Assembly: GCA_900754605.1 (NCBI GenBank)
Contig: CAAEDK010000179.1
Coordinates: 1 to 30,555 of the forward strand
Length of the DNA: 30,555 nt
Origin: an uncultured Oscillospiraceae bacterium
GTDB taxonomy: Bacteria > Bacillota_A > Clostridia > Oscillospirales > Oscillospiraceae
Direction: 5' to 3'
The position numbers were made by a program, and so were the translations under genes. Numbering within the stretch: the first letter of the stretch is position 1; every line of letters begins with the position of its first letter. The notes below the pieces were generated by a model that was not told where the DNA came from, ran no database searches, and saw only the letters and a list, made by a program, of their open reading frames with translations. Below, piece after piece: positions 1 through 5,407 of this stretch.

Positions 1-83
1 CCATTCCGAACACGGCAGTTAAGCTCGTTCCTGCTGACAATACTTGGCTGGCGACGGCCCGGGAAGATAGGTAGCGCCAACAC
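1..83 (+). rRNA. rrf: 5S ribosomal RNA, 3' part (gene begins before the window)
   Basis: The first bases read CCATTCCGAACACGGCAGTT, which matches the conserved 5S loop B/helix III region (CCGAACacgGaAGTtAAGC). The stretch ending in GGTAGCGCCAAC fits the 3' strand of helix I. Only about the last two thirds of the molecule are present. A strong terminator follows directly, as expected for the last gene of an rRNA operon. The exact 3' end is uncertain by a few bases. Confidence 0.9.
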
Positions 84-88
84 TGAGA

Positions 89-116
89 GGCCACATCGTT
101 TGATGTGGCCTTTTTT
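89..116 (+). terminator. Rho-independent terminator of the rRNA operon
   Basis: A perfect 9-bp stem (GGCCACATC / GATGTGGCC) with a GTTT loop is followed by six T. It lies a few bases after the 5S gene and just before the sfsA ribosome binding site. Confidence 0.92.
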
Positions 117-137
117 CGTCGCATGGGAGGCATCGTT

Positions 138-818
138 TTGCAATATCATCAAGTGGTCAAAGGAAGATTTCTACGGCGGCCCAACCGTTTTATCGCTCAT
201 GTGGAGACAGAAGACGGGCTGCAGATCTGCCATGTAAAAAACACCGGACGCTGCCGGGAGCTGCTGGTGCCGGGAGCAGCGGTCTATCTGGAAAAGGCCG
301 CAAATTCTGCGAGAAAGACAGCGTATGACCTTATCGCCGTGGAGAAAGGGGCCTTGCTGATCAATATGGATGCGCAGGCCCCAAATCGTGTTTTTCAGGA
401 GTGGGCCGCCCAAGGACATTTCCTGCCAGATCTAAAGTCCATTCAACCGGAATATCATTATGGAGAGTCCCGTCTGGACTTTGCGCTGACAACAGAAGCC
501 GGGCTGCACCTGGTGGAAGTCAAGGGTGTTACCCTGGAGGAAAACGGTGTTGTCCGATTTCCGGACGCGCCGACAGAACGGGGCGTGAAGCATATTCACG
601 AGTTACAGCGGGCTGTCCGGGAGGGACTGGGCGCTACCCTGTTTTTTGTGATCCAGATGCACGGCGTGGATCGCTTCTCTCCCAACGACGCCACCCATCC
701 GGCCTTCGGTGCGGCCCTTCGGGAGGCAGCTGCCTGGGGTGTCCAAGTGTACGCCTATGACTGCCTGGTGACGCCGGACAGTTTGACTATCCACCAGCCG
801 GTGCCGGTGGTATTATAA
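138..818 (+). CDS. sfsA: SfsA family protein (sugar fermentation stimulation protein homologue)
   Basis: This is a 226-aa cytoplasmic protein of the SfsA family, which has an OB-fold-like N-terminus and a nuclease-like core; its physiological role is not settled. Visible family signatures are the N-terminal RPNRFIAHV, CHVKNTGRCRELL, the core YGESRLDFAL and VEVKGVTLEENGVVRFPDAPTERG (in two pieces) and a late RFSPN. The acidic D and the ExK pair match the nuclease-like centre. I chose the TTG at 138 because GGGAGG lies seven bases upstream and the family starts close to the GxFxxRPNRF motif. The in-frame ATG at 123 has no ribosome binding site, and the longer frame from 105 would start inside the rRNA terminator. 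mntP follows after 12 bases, so the two are probably cotranscribed. Confidence 0.93.
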   Translation: MQYHQVVKGRFLRRPNRFIAHVETEDGLQICHVKNTGRCRELLVPGAAVYLEKAANSARKTAYDLIAVEKGALLINMDAQAPNRVFQEWAAQGHFLPDLKSIQPEYHYGESRLDFALTTEAGLHLVEVKGVTLEENGVVRFPDAPTERGVKHIHELQRAVREGLGATLFFVIQMHGVDRFSPNDATHPAFGAALREAAAWGVQVYAYDCLVTPDSLTIHQPVPVVL

Positions 819-830
819 GGGAGCGGCAAT

Positions 831-1403
831 ATGGGATTTTTGGAATTGCTGTTGATCGGCGTGGGGCTCTCGATGGACGCCTTTGCTGTAGCGGTGTGCC
901 AGGGACTCTGTATGCCAAAACTGAATCTGCGCTATGCGGCTGTGATTGCGCTGTTTTTTGGCGGATTTCAGGCGCTGATGCCCTATGCCGGCTGGCTGCT
1001 GGGCGCCCAATTTGCCGGGTACATCCAACATCTGGACCACTGGCTGGCTTTTTTTCTGCTGGCATTCATCGGCGGTAAGATGGTGTGGGAGTCTTTGAAA
1101 GGGGAGGCGGAGGAGACGGCCTGTGCGGTGAGTGTGACGCTGGATTATAAGCAGCTGCTGCTGATGGCGGTGGCTACCAGCATCGACGCATTGGCTGTTG
1201 GGGTCACGTTTGCATTTTTGAACGTGGACATCCTGCCTGCTGTGACGGTCATCGGCTGCACGACTTTTGTGATCTCCCTGGCGGGTGTGGTGATCGGGAC
1301 CTTTTTCGGCGCCCGCCTTCAGCGCTGGGCGGAGATCGCCGGCGGTGTGATCCTGATCCTTCTGGGTGGAAAGATTCTTCTGGAGCACCTGGGGATCCTG
1401 TAA
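831..1403 (+). CDS. mntP: Manganese efflux pump MntP
   Basis: A 190-aa polytopic membrane protein with about six transmembrane segments in two homologous halves. Each half carries the family aspartate motif: SMDAFAVAV near residue 14 and SIDALAVGV near residue 121. MntP exports Mn2+ from the cytoplasm. A GGGAG ribosome binding site lies just upstream of the ATG, and the gene follows sfsA by 12 bases. The Mn2+-sensing yybP-ykoY riboswitch that often precedes mntP cannot fit in this gap, so control must come from an upstream promoter or be absent. The length is normal for the family. Confidence 0.95.
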   Translation: MGFLELLLIGVGLSMDAFAVAVCQGLCMPKLNLRYAAVIALFFGGFQALMPYAGWLLGAQFAGYIQHLDHWLAFFLLAFIGGKMVWESLKGEAEETACAVSVTLDYKQLLLMAVATSIDALAVGVTFAFLNVDILPAVTVIGCTTFVISLAGVVIGTFFGARLQRWAEIAGGVILILLGGKILLEHLGIL

Positions 1404-1435
1404 GCACCTATAAAAAAGCAGCGAAGTGGAAAACA

Positions 1436-1457
1436 CCCCGGGCCAAATGGCCCGGGG
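1436..1457. terminator. Bidirectional terminator between mntP and the Cys-rich microprotein
   Basis: A perfect 9-bp GC stem (CCCCGGGCC / GGCCCGGGG) with an AAAT loop lies between two convergent genes. On the minus strand it is followed by TGTTTT, and on the plus strand by a T-poor stretch. It therefore probably works best for the leftward gene. Confidence 0.7.
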
Positions 1458-1478
1458 CGCTGGTTATCTTATGAAATC

Positions 1479-1634
1479 TCAGCAGCAGGGATTGGGATTG
1501 CAGCCGCAGTTGTTGTTGCAGCCACAGCCGCAGCCGTTGCCGCCCCAGCTGCCGTTGCCGCAGCAGCACCAAATGATGATCAGCAGAATGATGATCCAGC
1601 AGCAGTTGCCGCCGCCAAAGCCGTTATTGCACAT
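1479..1634 (-). CDS. Small Gly/Cys-rich membrane microprotein (YjcZ-like composition)
   Basis: A 51-aa protein starting MCNNGFGGGNCCW, with one hydrophobic stretch (WIIILLIIIW, about residues 13-22) and a tail of Cys, Gly and Asn (CGCGCNNNCGCNPNPCC). Ten or more cysteines in so short a chain suggest metal binding or disulfide cross-linking. YjcZ-like spore or envelope microproteins have a similar hydrophobic-plus-Gly/Cys make-up, but I cannot assign a family firmly. The start at 1634 is supported by AGGAGG eight bases upstream; a longer frame with no ribosome binding site begins at 1679. It is transcribed alone and ends in the bidirectional terminator. Confidence 0.75.
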   Translation of the reverse strand: MCNNGFGGGNCCWIIILLIIIWCCCGNGSWGGNGCGCGCNNNCGCNPNPCC

Positions 1635-1715
1635 ACCGGAACCTCCTATGAAATCGTAGACCGACCGAACCGGTCTCAATCCATAGTATGCCGGACCGGC
1701 AAAGGGGTTCCGGTT

Positions 1716-2807
1716 TTATTTCCGGCCGCTGGTGACGAGTGCGTCGGCCGCCTGTTTCTCCCGCACGGTGAAGACGCCCTTGTCCATCAGCGTGTCTCCC
1801 AGTGTCTGCCTGCTGCCGGACACCGCGGCATCCAGCGCGTAGTAGGAGACGTATGCGAGATCCGCCCGGAGGAACGTGCCGCCCTGCAGGGCGGCCAGCT
1901 CGCCCTCCGTGATGACGCCACTGGTCAAGGCATTGGTCAGTGTGCCGGAGAGGTCCTTGTTGTCCGCGGAGCTGTATCCCAGTGCCCGGAGGATGAATTC
2001 CATGTATTGGCTGGCTGTCACCGTCTGGCTGGGCCGGAAGGTGGTGGCGGAGTATCCGTTGGTGTAGCCCTTGCTGTATGCGTAGCCCACGTATTTCTCG
2101 CTCTGGGTCCCGGGGGTGATGTCCGTGAAGGGAGTGGAGCCGGTGTAGGCCAGCGCATCATTCTCCTCGCCCAGGACGCGGATGAACATGATGAGGGCTT
2201 GCAGGCGGGTAGGGGCGACCTCCAGATCATATCCCTCTCCGTAGCCGGTGAAGCTGCCTTGAAACAGGTGCATGGTCTTGAGCGCGGCAGCAATGGCGTT
2301 GTAGTCCGTGTTGGTGGAGTAGCTGAAGGCGTAGGGGCCCTGATAATCCACAACCGCCGTCTTGGAGGTGACGGTAAACACGGCGGTGGTTTCCTCAGCC
2401 ACCAGATACCGGTGGCTGGCTGTAAGGGCACTGCCACTGGTAACGGTGGTCCCTGTGGTGACATCCACCACAGCGCCGGAGTTGAACGTGACCTGCATAC
2501 CGCCCGCCAGCAACAGGACGCCCGTGCCGGTGGAGCCGGTCAGGGCGTCGCCTGCCTTCAGACGGGTCTCCATCCACGTGGCGGCCCCGCCGTCGGAAGG
2601 AGCCGCGTCTCCGTTCAGCAGCGCTTGGTCAGAGGCGTCCAGTTTTTCCTCCACCCGCTGGTCTACCGCATCGGTGAAAGTGCCGGTGAGATAGGAGAGG
2701 GAGGCCAGCGGATCGGAGGCCCCGCCGGCCGCGGCCAAGGCGTACACAACGGTGACGGTAAGTAAGAGGCAGACGGTGATGAGGGCAGTCTTGGTCTTCC
2801 TTGTCAT
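1716..2807 (-). CDS. Secreted SLH-domain surface protein
   Basis: A 363-aa protein. Residues 1-27 form a signal peptide (MTRKTKTALITVCLLLTVTV, then a small-residue cleavage region). The middle is a Ser/Thr/Gly-rich beta-type region without a recognised domain. About residues 190-275 carry S-layer-homology features: a degenerate unit (APTRLQALIMFIRVLG) and a clearer one (TPFTDITPG ... YAYSKGYTNGYSATTFRP ... ASQYMEFILRALGY). SLH units bind pyruvylated secondary wall polymers, so the protein probably sits in the cell envelope. The gene starts 26 bp after the rex stop with GGAAGGGA upstream, so it is likely read from the rex promoter. The partner or cargo of the surface protein is unknown. Confidence 0.85.
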   Translation of the reverse strand: MTRKTKTALITVCLLLTVTVVYALAAAGGASDPLASLSYLTGTFTDAVDQRVEEKLDASDQALLNGDAAPSDGGAATWMETRLKAGDALTGSTGTGVLLLAGGMQVTFNSGAVVDVTTGTTVTSGSALTASHRYLVAEETTAVFTVTSKTAVVDYQGPYAFSYSTNTDYNAIAAALKTMHLFQGSFTGYGEGYDLEVAPTRLQALIMFIRVLGEENDALAYTGSTPFTDITPGTQSEKYVGYAYSKGYTNGYSATTFRPSQTVTASQYMEFILRALGYSSADNKDLSGTLTNALTSGVITEGELAALQGGTFLRADLAYVSYYALDAAVSGSRQTLGDTLMDKGVFTVREKQAADALVTSGRK

Positions 2808-2833
2808 AGATGATTCCCTTCCACGCTGGAGCG

Positions 2834-3463
2834 TCAGCGGTTGGCGATGCGGTAACTGAGGGTCAGGAGGCTGTCTGCGAAGTGAATGTTCTCAAACTGC
2901 ACATCCGGGAGCTGACTGCTGAGCTCAATGTTGGTAAAGTTCCAAAAGCCCTTGACGCCCAGATTGATGAGGTGGCTGGCGGTGTCCTGGGCCACGGACT
3001 GGGGAATGGTCAGCACCACCACGTCCACCGGGTGGTCCTGTAGGAAGTGATCTAGCTCGGACATGGCGTATACCGGCACATTATTCACCACAGTCCCGAT
3101 CACGGCGGGGGAGACATCAAAGGCTGCGTCCACCGTAAACCCACTCTGGGAGAATGGGAAGTTCTGAAGCAGTGCGTGGCCCAGATTGCCAACGCCGATC
3201 ATGATGAGGTGGTGGTTGTTGTCCACGCCCAGGATATGACCGATCTCGGCCCGCAGTTCTTCTACATTGTAGCCGTAGCCCTGCTGGCCGAACTCACCGA
3301 AACAGCTGAAATCCTGGCGGATCTGAGAGGCGGTGATGTTCATCTCCTGCCCCAGGGAGTGTGAGGAGATGCGTACGACGCCGCGGTTGCAGAGGTCTGT
3401 GAGCTGGCGGTAATATCTGGGCAGACGCCGTATCACGGCGTCGGAGATGTTTTCCTTTCGCAT
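2834..3463 (-). CDS. rex: Redox-sensing transcriptional repressor Rex
   Basis: A 209-aa repressor that senses the NADH/NAD+ ratio. The N-terminus holds the winged-helix domain (ISDAVIRRLPRYYRQL, then SLGQEMNITASQIRQDFSCFG). A Rossmann fold follows with GVGNLGHAL, in which GxGxxG is the nucleotide site, and the C-terminal helix ends in YRIANR. I chose the ATG at 3463 because AAGGAG lies eight bases upstream; the GTG three codons earlier overlaps that ribosome binding site. A TTGACA-17-TAAACT promoter and a Rex-like operator precede it, so autoregulation is likely. The SLH gene follows at 26 bp, which is an unusual downstream partner for Rex. Confidence 0.96.
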   Translation of the reverse strand: MRKENISDAVIRRLPRYYRQLTDLCNRGVVRISSHSLGQEMNITASQIRQDFSCFGEFGQQGYGYNVEELRAEIGHILGVDNNHHLIMIGVGNLGHALLQNFPFSQSGFTVDAAFDVSPAVIGTVVNNVPVYAMSELDHFLQDHPVDVVVLTIPQSVAQDTASHLINLGVKGFWNFTNIELSSQLPDVQFENIHFADSLLTLSYRIANR

Positions 3464-3482
3464 ATAAGTCACTCCTTGCTAT

Positions 3483-3500
3483 TTGTTAAATCATTCTCAA
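3483..3500. promoter_or_regulatory. Candidate Rex operator at the rex transcription start
   Basis: The 18-mer TTGTTAAATCATTCTCAA fits the Rex operator pattern TTGTTAA-N4-TTAACAA with a perfect left arm and 5 of 7 matches in the right arm. It covers the predicted start of the rex transcript, a typical repressor position. A second Rex-like element with one extra spacer base (TTGTCAA-N5-TTAACAA, 3526-3544) overlaps the -35 box. Assignment is by motif only. Confidence 0.55.
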
Positions 3501-3503
3501 TTA

Positions 3504-3532
3504 AGTTTAGACCAAAATCAGGGACTTGTCAA
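3504..3532 (-). promoter_or_regulatory. Sigma-A promoter of rex
   Basis: Read on the minus strand, TTGACA (3527-3532) is followed by exactly 17 bases and TAAACT (3504-3509). The predicted start is near 3497, about 34 bases before the rex ATG. This is a near-consensus housekeeping promoter. Confidence 0.82.
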
Positions 3533-3575
3533 TTTTTTTAACAATCTTTTTAAGAAAAATTTTTTCAAGAAAAGC

Positions 3576-3604
3576 TTTACAAAGTGGAAAAATGTTGGTA
3601 TACT
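3576..3604 (+). promoter_or_regulatory. Sigma-A promoter ahead of the truncated tRNA-Arg copy
   Basis: TTTACA (3576-3581), a 17-base spacer and TATACT (3599-3604) form a strong promoter. It points at the tRNA fragment that begins at 3637, so it was probably the original promoter of the tRNA-Arg gene before the 5' half was duplicated. Confidence 0.75.
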
Positions 3605-3636
3605 AAATAAGCTGTTTGAAGAAGATGTTGATGTAT

Positions 3637-3675
3637 GCGCCTGTAGCGCAGTTGGATAGCGCGTCAGACTCCGAC
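3637..3675 (+). pseudogene. Truncated tRNA-Arg (5' half only)
   Basis: This stretch reproduces the acceptor 5' strand, D-arm and anticodon stem-loop start of the intact tRNA-Arg 190 bp downstream, then stops matching right after CCGAC in the anticodon loop. With flanking bases the match is 41 of 43 (3633-3675 against 3823-3865), including 30 identical bases in a row. No T-arm or acceptor 3' strand follows, so no functional tRNA can fold. It is most simply the scar of site-specific recombination in a tRNA gene. Confidence 0.85.
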
Positions 3676-3760
3676 GTTTCAGGCTCGTTCAGTTGAGAGA
3701 TGGCGCAAAGCGTTGGGAGTCCTTGGTTTTAATGGGCAGAGAAAAAAACTTCTGTTTCTG

Positions 3761-3779
3761 TTGACTACTATTTGACTAC
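3761..3779 (+). repeat. Tandem TTGACTAC repeat, possible integrase arm-type sites
   Basis: TTGACTAC occurs twice with an 11-bp period (3761-3768 and 3772-3779) between the tRNA half and the intact tRNA. Short direct repeats of this kind next to a tRNA att core resemble arm-type binding sites of phage or ICE tyrosine integrases. There is no integrase gene adjacent now; relics lie about 4 kb away. Confidence 0.4.
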
Positions 3780-3796
3780 CAATTTTGAAAATCCCG

Positions 3797-3805
3797 TGTT
3801 ATAAT
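3797..3805 (+). promoter_or_regulatory. Extended -10 promoter of the intact tRNA-Arg
   Basis: TGTTATAAT (an extended -10 TGn plus consensus TATAAT) lies 22 bases upstream of the tRNA. No good -35 is present at 17 bp, which is usual for extended -10 promoters. Confidence 0.6.
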
Positions 3806-3826
3806 AAAATATAGTTTTTAAGGTAT

Positions 3827-3903
3827 GCGCCCGTGGCGCAGTTGGATAGCGCGTCAGACTCCGACTCTGAAGGCCGCTGGTTCGAATCCAGTCGGGCGTA
3901 CCA
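3827..3903 (+). tRNA. tRNA-Arg, anticodon CCG
   Basis: A complete cloverleaf can be drawn. The acceptor stem is GCGCCCG / CGGGCGT with one G-U pair, and the D-stem is GCGC / GCGC. The anticodon stem is TCAGA / TCTGA around the loop CTCCGAC, giving anticodon CCG, which reads CGG arginine codons. The T-loop is TTCGAAT. The discriminator A is followed by an encoded CCA. A terminator hairpin begins six bases downstream. Confidence 0.96.
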
Positions 3904-3908
3904 AAATG

Positions 3909-3969
3909 AATGACCCTACCTGATCTGAACAAAAAGATGTCAATGTTCAGAATAGGTAGGGTCATTTTA
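3909..3969 (+). terminator. Long hairpin terminator after tRNA-Arg
   Basis: A 13-bp perfect outer stem (AATGACCCTACCT / AGGTAGGGTCATT) encloses an inner CTGAAC / GTTCAG stem and is followed by TTAT. It starts just after the tRNA CCA, so it probably ends the tRNA transcript. Confidence 0.7.
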
Positions 3970-3970
3970 T

Positions 3971-4003
3971 GCCAGAAACCATTGTGGCACAATGGTTTCT
4001 GGC
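3971..4003. repeat. 33-bp perfect palindrome (16-bp arms, one-base centre)
   Basis: GCCAGAAACCATTGTG and its exact reverse complement are separated by a single G (3987). It directly follows the tRNA terminator hairpin. A one-base centre is unusual for a plain terminator. It could be a second bidirectional terminator, a recombination or binding site, or a mobile-element end. Confidence 0.8.
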
Positions 4004-4071
4004 TCTCCTATTATAGAGACCCTATGTCAGCCAATAAATACAAACAGGGCAAAATCAAAACGTAAAACGTG

Positions 4072-4098
4072 TAATCGGAGGGATTTGAACCCCTGCTG
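4072..4098 (-). other. Possible tRNA 3'-end fragment abutting the IS element
   Basis: The minus strand reads GGGGTTCAAATCCC, a T-arm-like sequence, followed by a short acceptor-like stretch. It stops exactly at the left end of the insertion sequence (4099), and no 5' half is seen on the far side of the element after 5335. Pairing of the T-stem is imperfect, so this may be coincidence. Confidence 0.3.
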
Positions 4099-4116
4099 TG
4101 TCACTGGGATACGGAT

Positions 4117-5250
4117 TCATGATTTGTCACTCATGAACGCATCTTCAACCTGGCATGGCGTCAGATTTTTCAAGGTACGATGTGGGCGCTGTGTATTGTA
4201 AAAGTCGATGTAGGAGGCAAGGCCACGCTTGAAAGCCACCGCTGAGGTGTAATCCTTCCGATACAGATCTTCCTTCTTTAGGGTAGCGAAGAAAGACTCC
4301 GCAACAGCGTTGTCATGAGGTTTCCCCGAATTGGAGAAAGATTGCACCACTGCGCGCTCATGAAGTAGTTGTCGGAACCGATGTGAGGTGTATTGGGCCC
4401 CTCGGTCACTGTGGAAAATGAGGCCGGCATCGGGAGCTCTCTGCTCCCATGCGGCCTTAAATGTGGAGGTAATCAACTGGGTGCTATTCTTCCTGGACAC
4501 TTTATAGGCAACAACCCTGCGTGAAAACAGGTCTAGAATTACGCAGGTATAAAGATAAAGTTCCCCCAGTTTAAAGCAGGTAACATCACTGACCCAGATT
4601 TGATTGGGCTTGTCCGCCTGGAACTGTTGACGCAGGACATTCCGTTTCTTTTCTGGCTCATGAAGTTTCATGTAATCCTGCTTCGCAGTACTGCGGATGC
4701 TGGTCAGCCCCATCTCCTTCATCAACTTTGCCGCATATTCTGGGCTAACCTGATGACCTCGTTGAACAAGAATAGTGCGGATCTTTTCAGCACCCAGCAC
4801 CTGACGATACTCATCAAATACTTCACGGATCAATCCGCAATATTCCTCTCTGCGTTTTTGGAACCAAGCATTGCTCCGCTTATTTCGGAGAATATGGTTA
4901 TAGAAGGTTCCGCGGGAGACATTCATAGCTTCACAAAGAGTGTGTACGTCGTATTGGCCGTATAACAACTCCAGTTCTCCTAGCCGCTCCTTCAATGGAG
5001 CATGGACCGTGCAGCCGACAGTTTGCAAAATAGCGACCATGTTTTCTAATTTGGCAACTCTGCGCAGAAGTGCATCATACTCTTTGACGGTATAGGTGCG
5101 TTTTTCGTCCGGAACCACTGGGCAGTATATCTTCGCCCAGCGGTAGATCGTCCGTGCGCAGACGCCGCATTCTGTACATAATTGCTGGATTGGCCTGCCC
5201 TGTCTGTACTGTATGATGATAGCGGTTTTCTCTTGATCTGTGTAGGTCAT
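4117..5250 (-). CDS. IS3-family transposase, single-frame form
   Basis: A 377-aa DDE transposase. The N-terminus is a helix-turn-helix (IIIQYRQGRPIQQLCTECGV, then ARTIYRWAK). A HTH_21-like region follows (LCEAMNVSRGTFYNHI), then the rve integrase core. The catalytic acids are visible as D in WVSDVTCF, D in IFHSDRGAQYTS and E in NAVAESFFATLKKE, and the C-terminus carries the family YNTQRPHRTL. In most IS3 elements orfA and orfB are joined by a -1 frameshift; here both parts lie in one open frame, so no frameshifting is needed. The start has a GGAGC-type ribosome binding site after a hairpin. The gene looks intact and the element could still be active. Confidence 0.95.
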   Translation of the reverse strand: MTYTDQEKTAIIIQYRQGRPIQQLCTECGVCARTIYRWAKIYCPVVPDEKRTYTVKEYDALLRRVAKLENMVAILQTVGCTVHAPLKERLGELELLYGQYDVHTLCEAMNVSRGTFYNHILRNKRSNAWFQKRREEYCGLIREVFDEYRQVLGAEKIRTILVQRGHQVSPEYAAKLMKEMGLTSIRSTAKQDYMKLHEPEKKRNVLRQQFQADKPNQIWVSDVTCFKLGELYLYTCVILDLFSRRVVAYKVSRKNSTQLITSTFKAAWEQRAPDAGLIFHSDRGAQYTSHRFRQLLHERAVVQSFSNSGKPHDNAVAESFFATLKKEDLYRKDYTSAVAFKRGLASYIDFYNTQRPHRTLKNLTPCQVEDAFMSDKS

Positions 5251-5268
5251 GGTGTTTGCTCCTTTCGT

Positions 5269-5290
5269 GTGATATGAATTATCATATCAC
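5269..5290. repeat. Hairpin in the IS upstream of the transposase start
   Basis: GTGATATGA and TCATATCAC form 9-bp arms around ATTA, about 20 bp upstream of the transposase ATG. It may cover the transposase promoter or protect it from outside transcription, as is known for some insertion sequences. Confidence 0.6.
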
Positions 5291-5407
5291 GGCAAGAAAT
5301 CGATACGGATAAAATGCAACGGTATTATAGTGACATTCTGTCGATTCTGTGCTAAGATTGTTATAAATAATTCTAGCATCTGTGCCATTCCAAAGGAGAT
5401 ATTGGCC

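Larger units (their letters stand above)
4099..5335 (-). mobile_element. IS3-family insertion sequence, 1237 bp
   Basis: The boundaries were set by terminal inverted repeats. The left end reads TGTCACTGGGATACGG and the right end, reverse-complemented, reads TGTCACTATAATACCG; about 16 of the first 22 positions agree and the outer seven are identical. Between them lies one transposase gene that stops 18 bp from the left tip. A 9-bp hairpin (GTGATATGA / TCATATCAC, 5269-5290) sits before the transposase start. I see no clear target-site duplication: the bases next to the ends are CTG on the left and TTC on the right. The insertion may therefore be old or rearranged. Confidence 0.8.

Noticed and set aside
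819..830. A yybP-ykoY manganese riboswitch expected before mntP
   Set aside because: Only 12 bases separate sfsA and mntP, so no aptamer can be present.
813..1436. Long antisense frame over mntP
   Set aside because: It is the shadow of a GC-rich gene with clear family motifs on the plus strand.
2007..2765. Plus-strand frame over the SLH gene
   Set aside because: It has a low-complexity Gly/Val composition, no ribosome binding site, and is fully antisense to a gene with a signal peptide and SLH motifs.
3768..3992. Minus-strand frame covering the intact tRNA-Arg
   Set aside because: Its central part is the antisense translation of the tRNA, a well-known false gene type.
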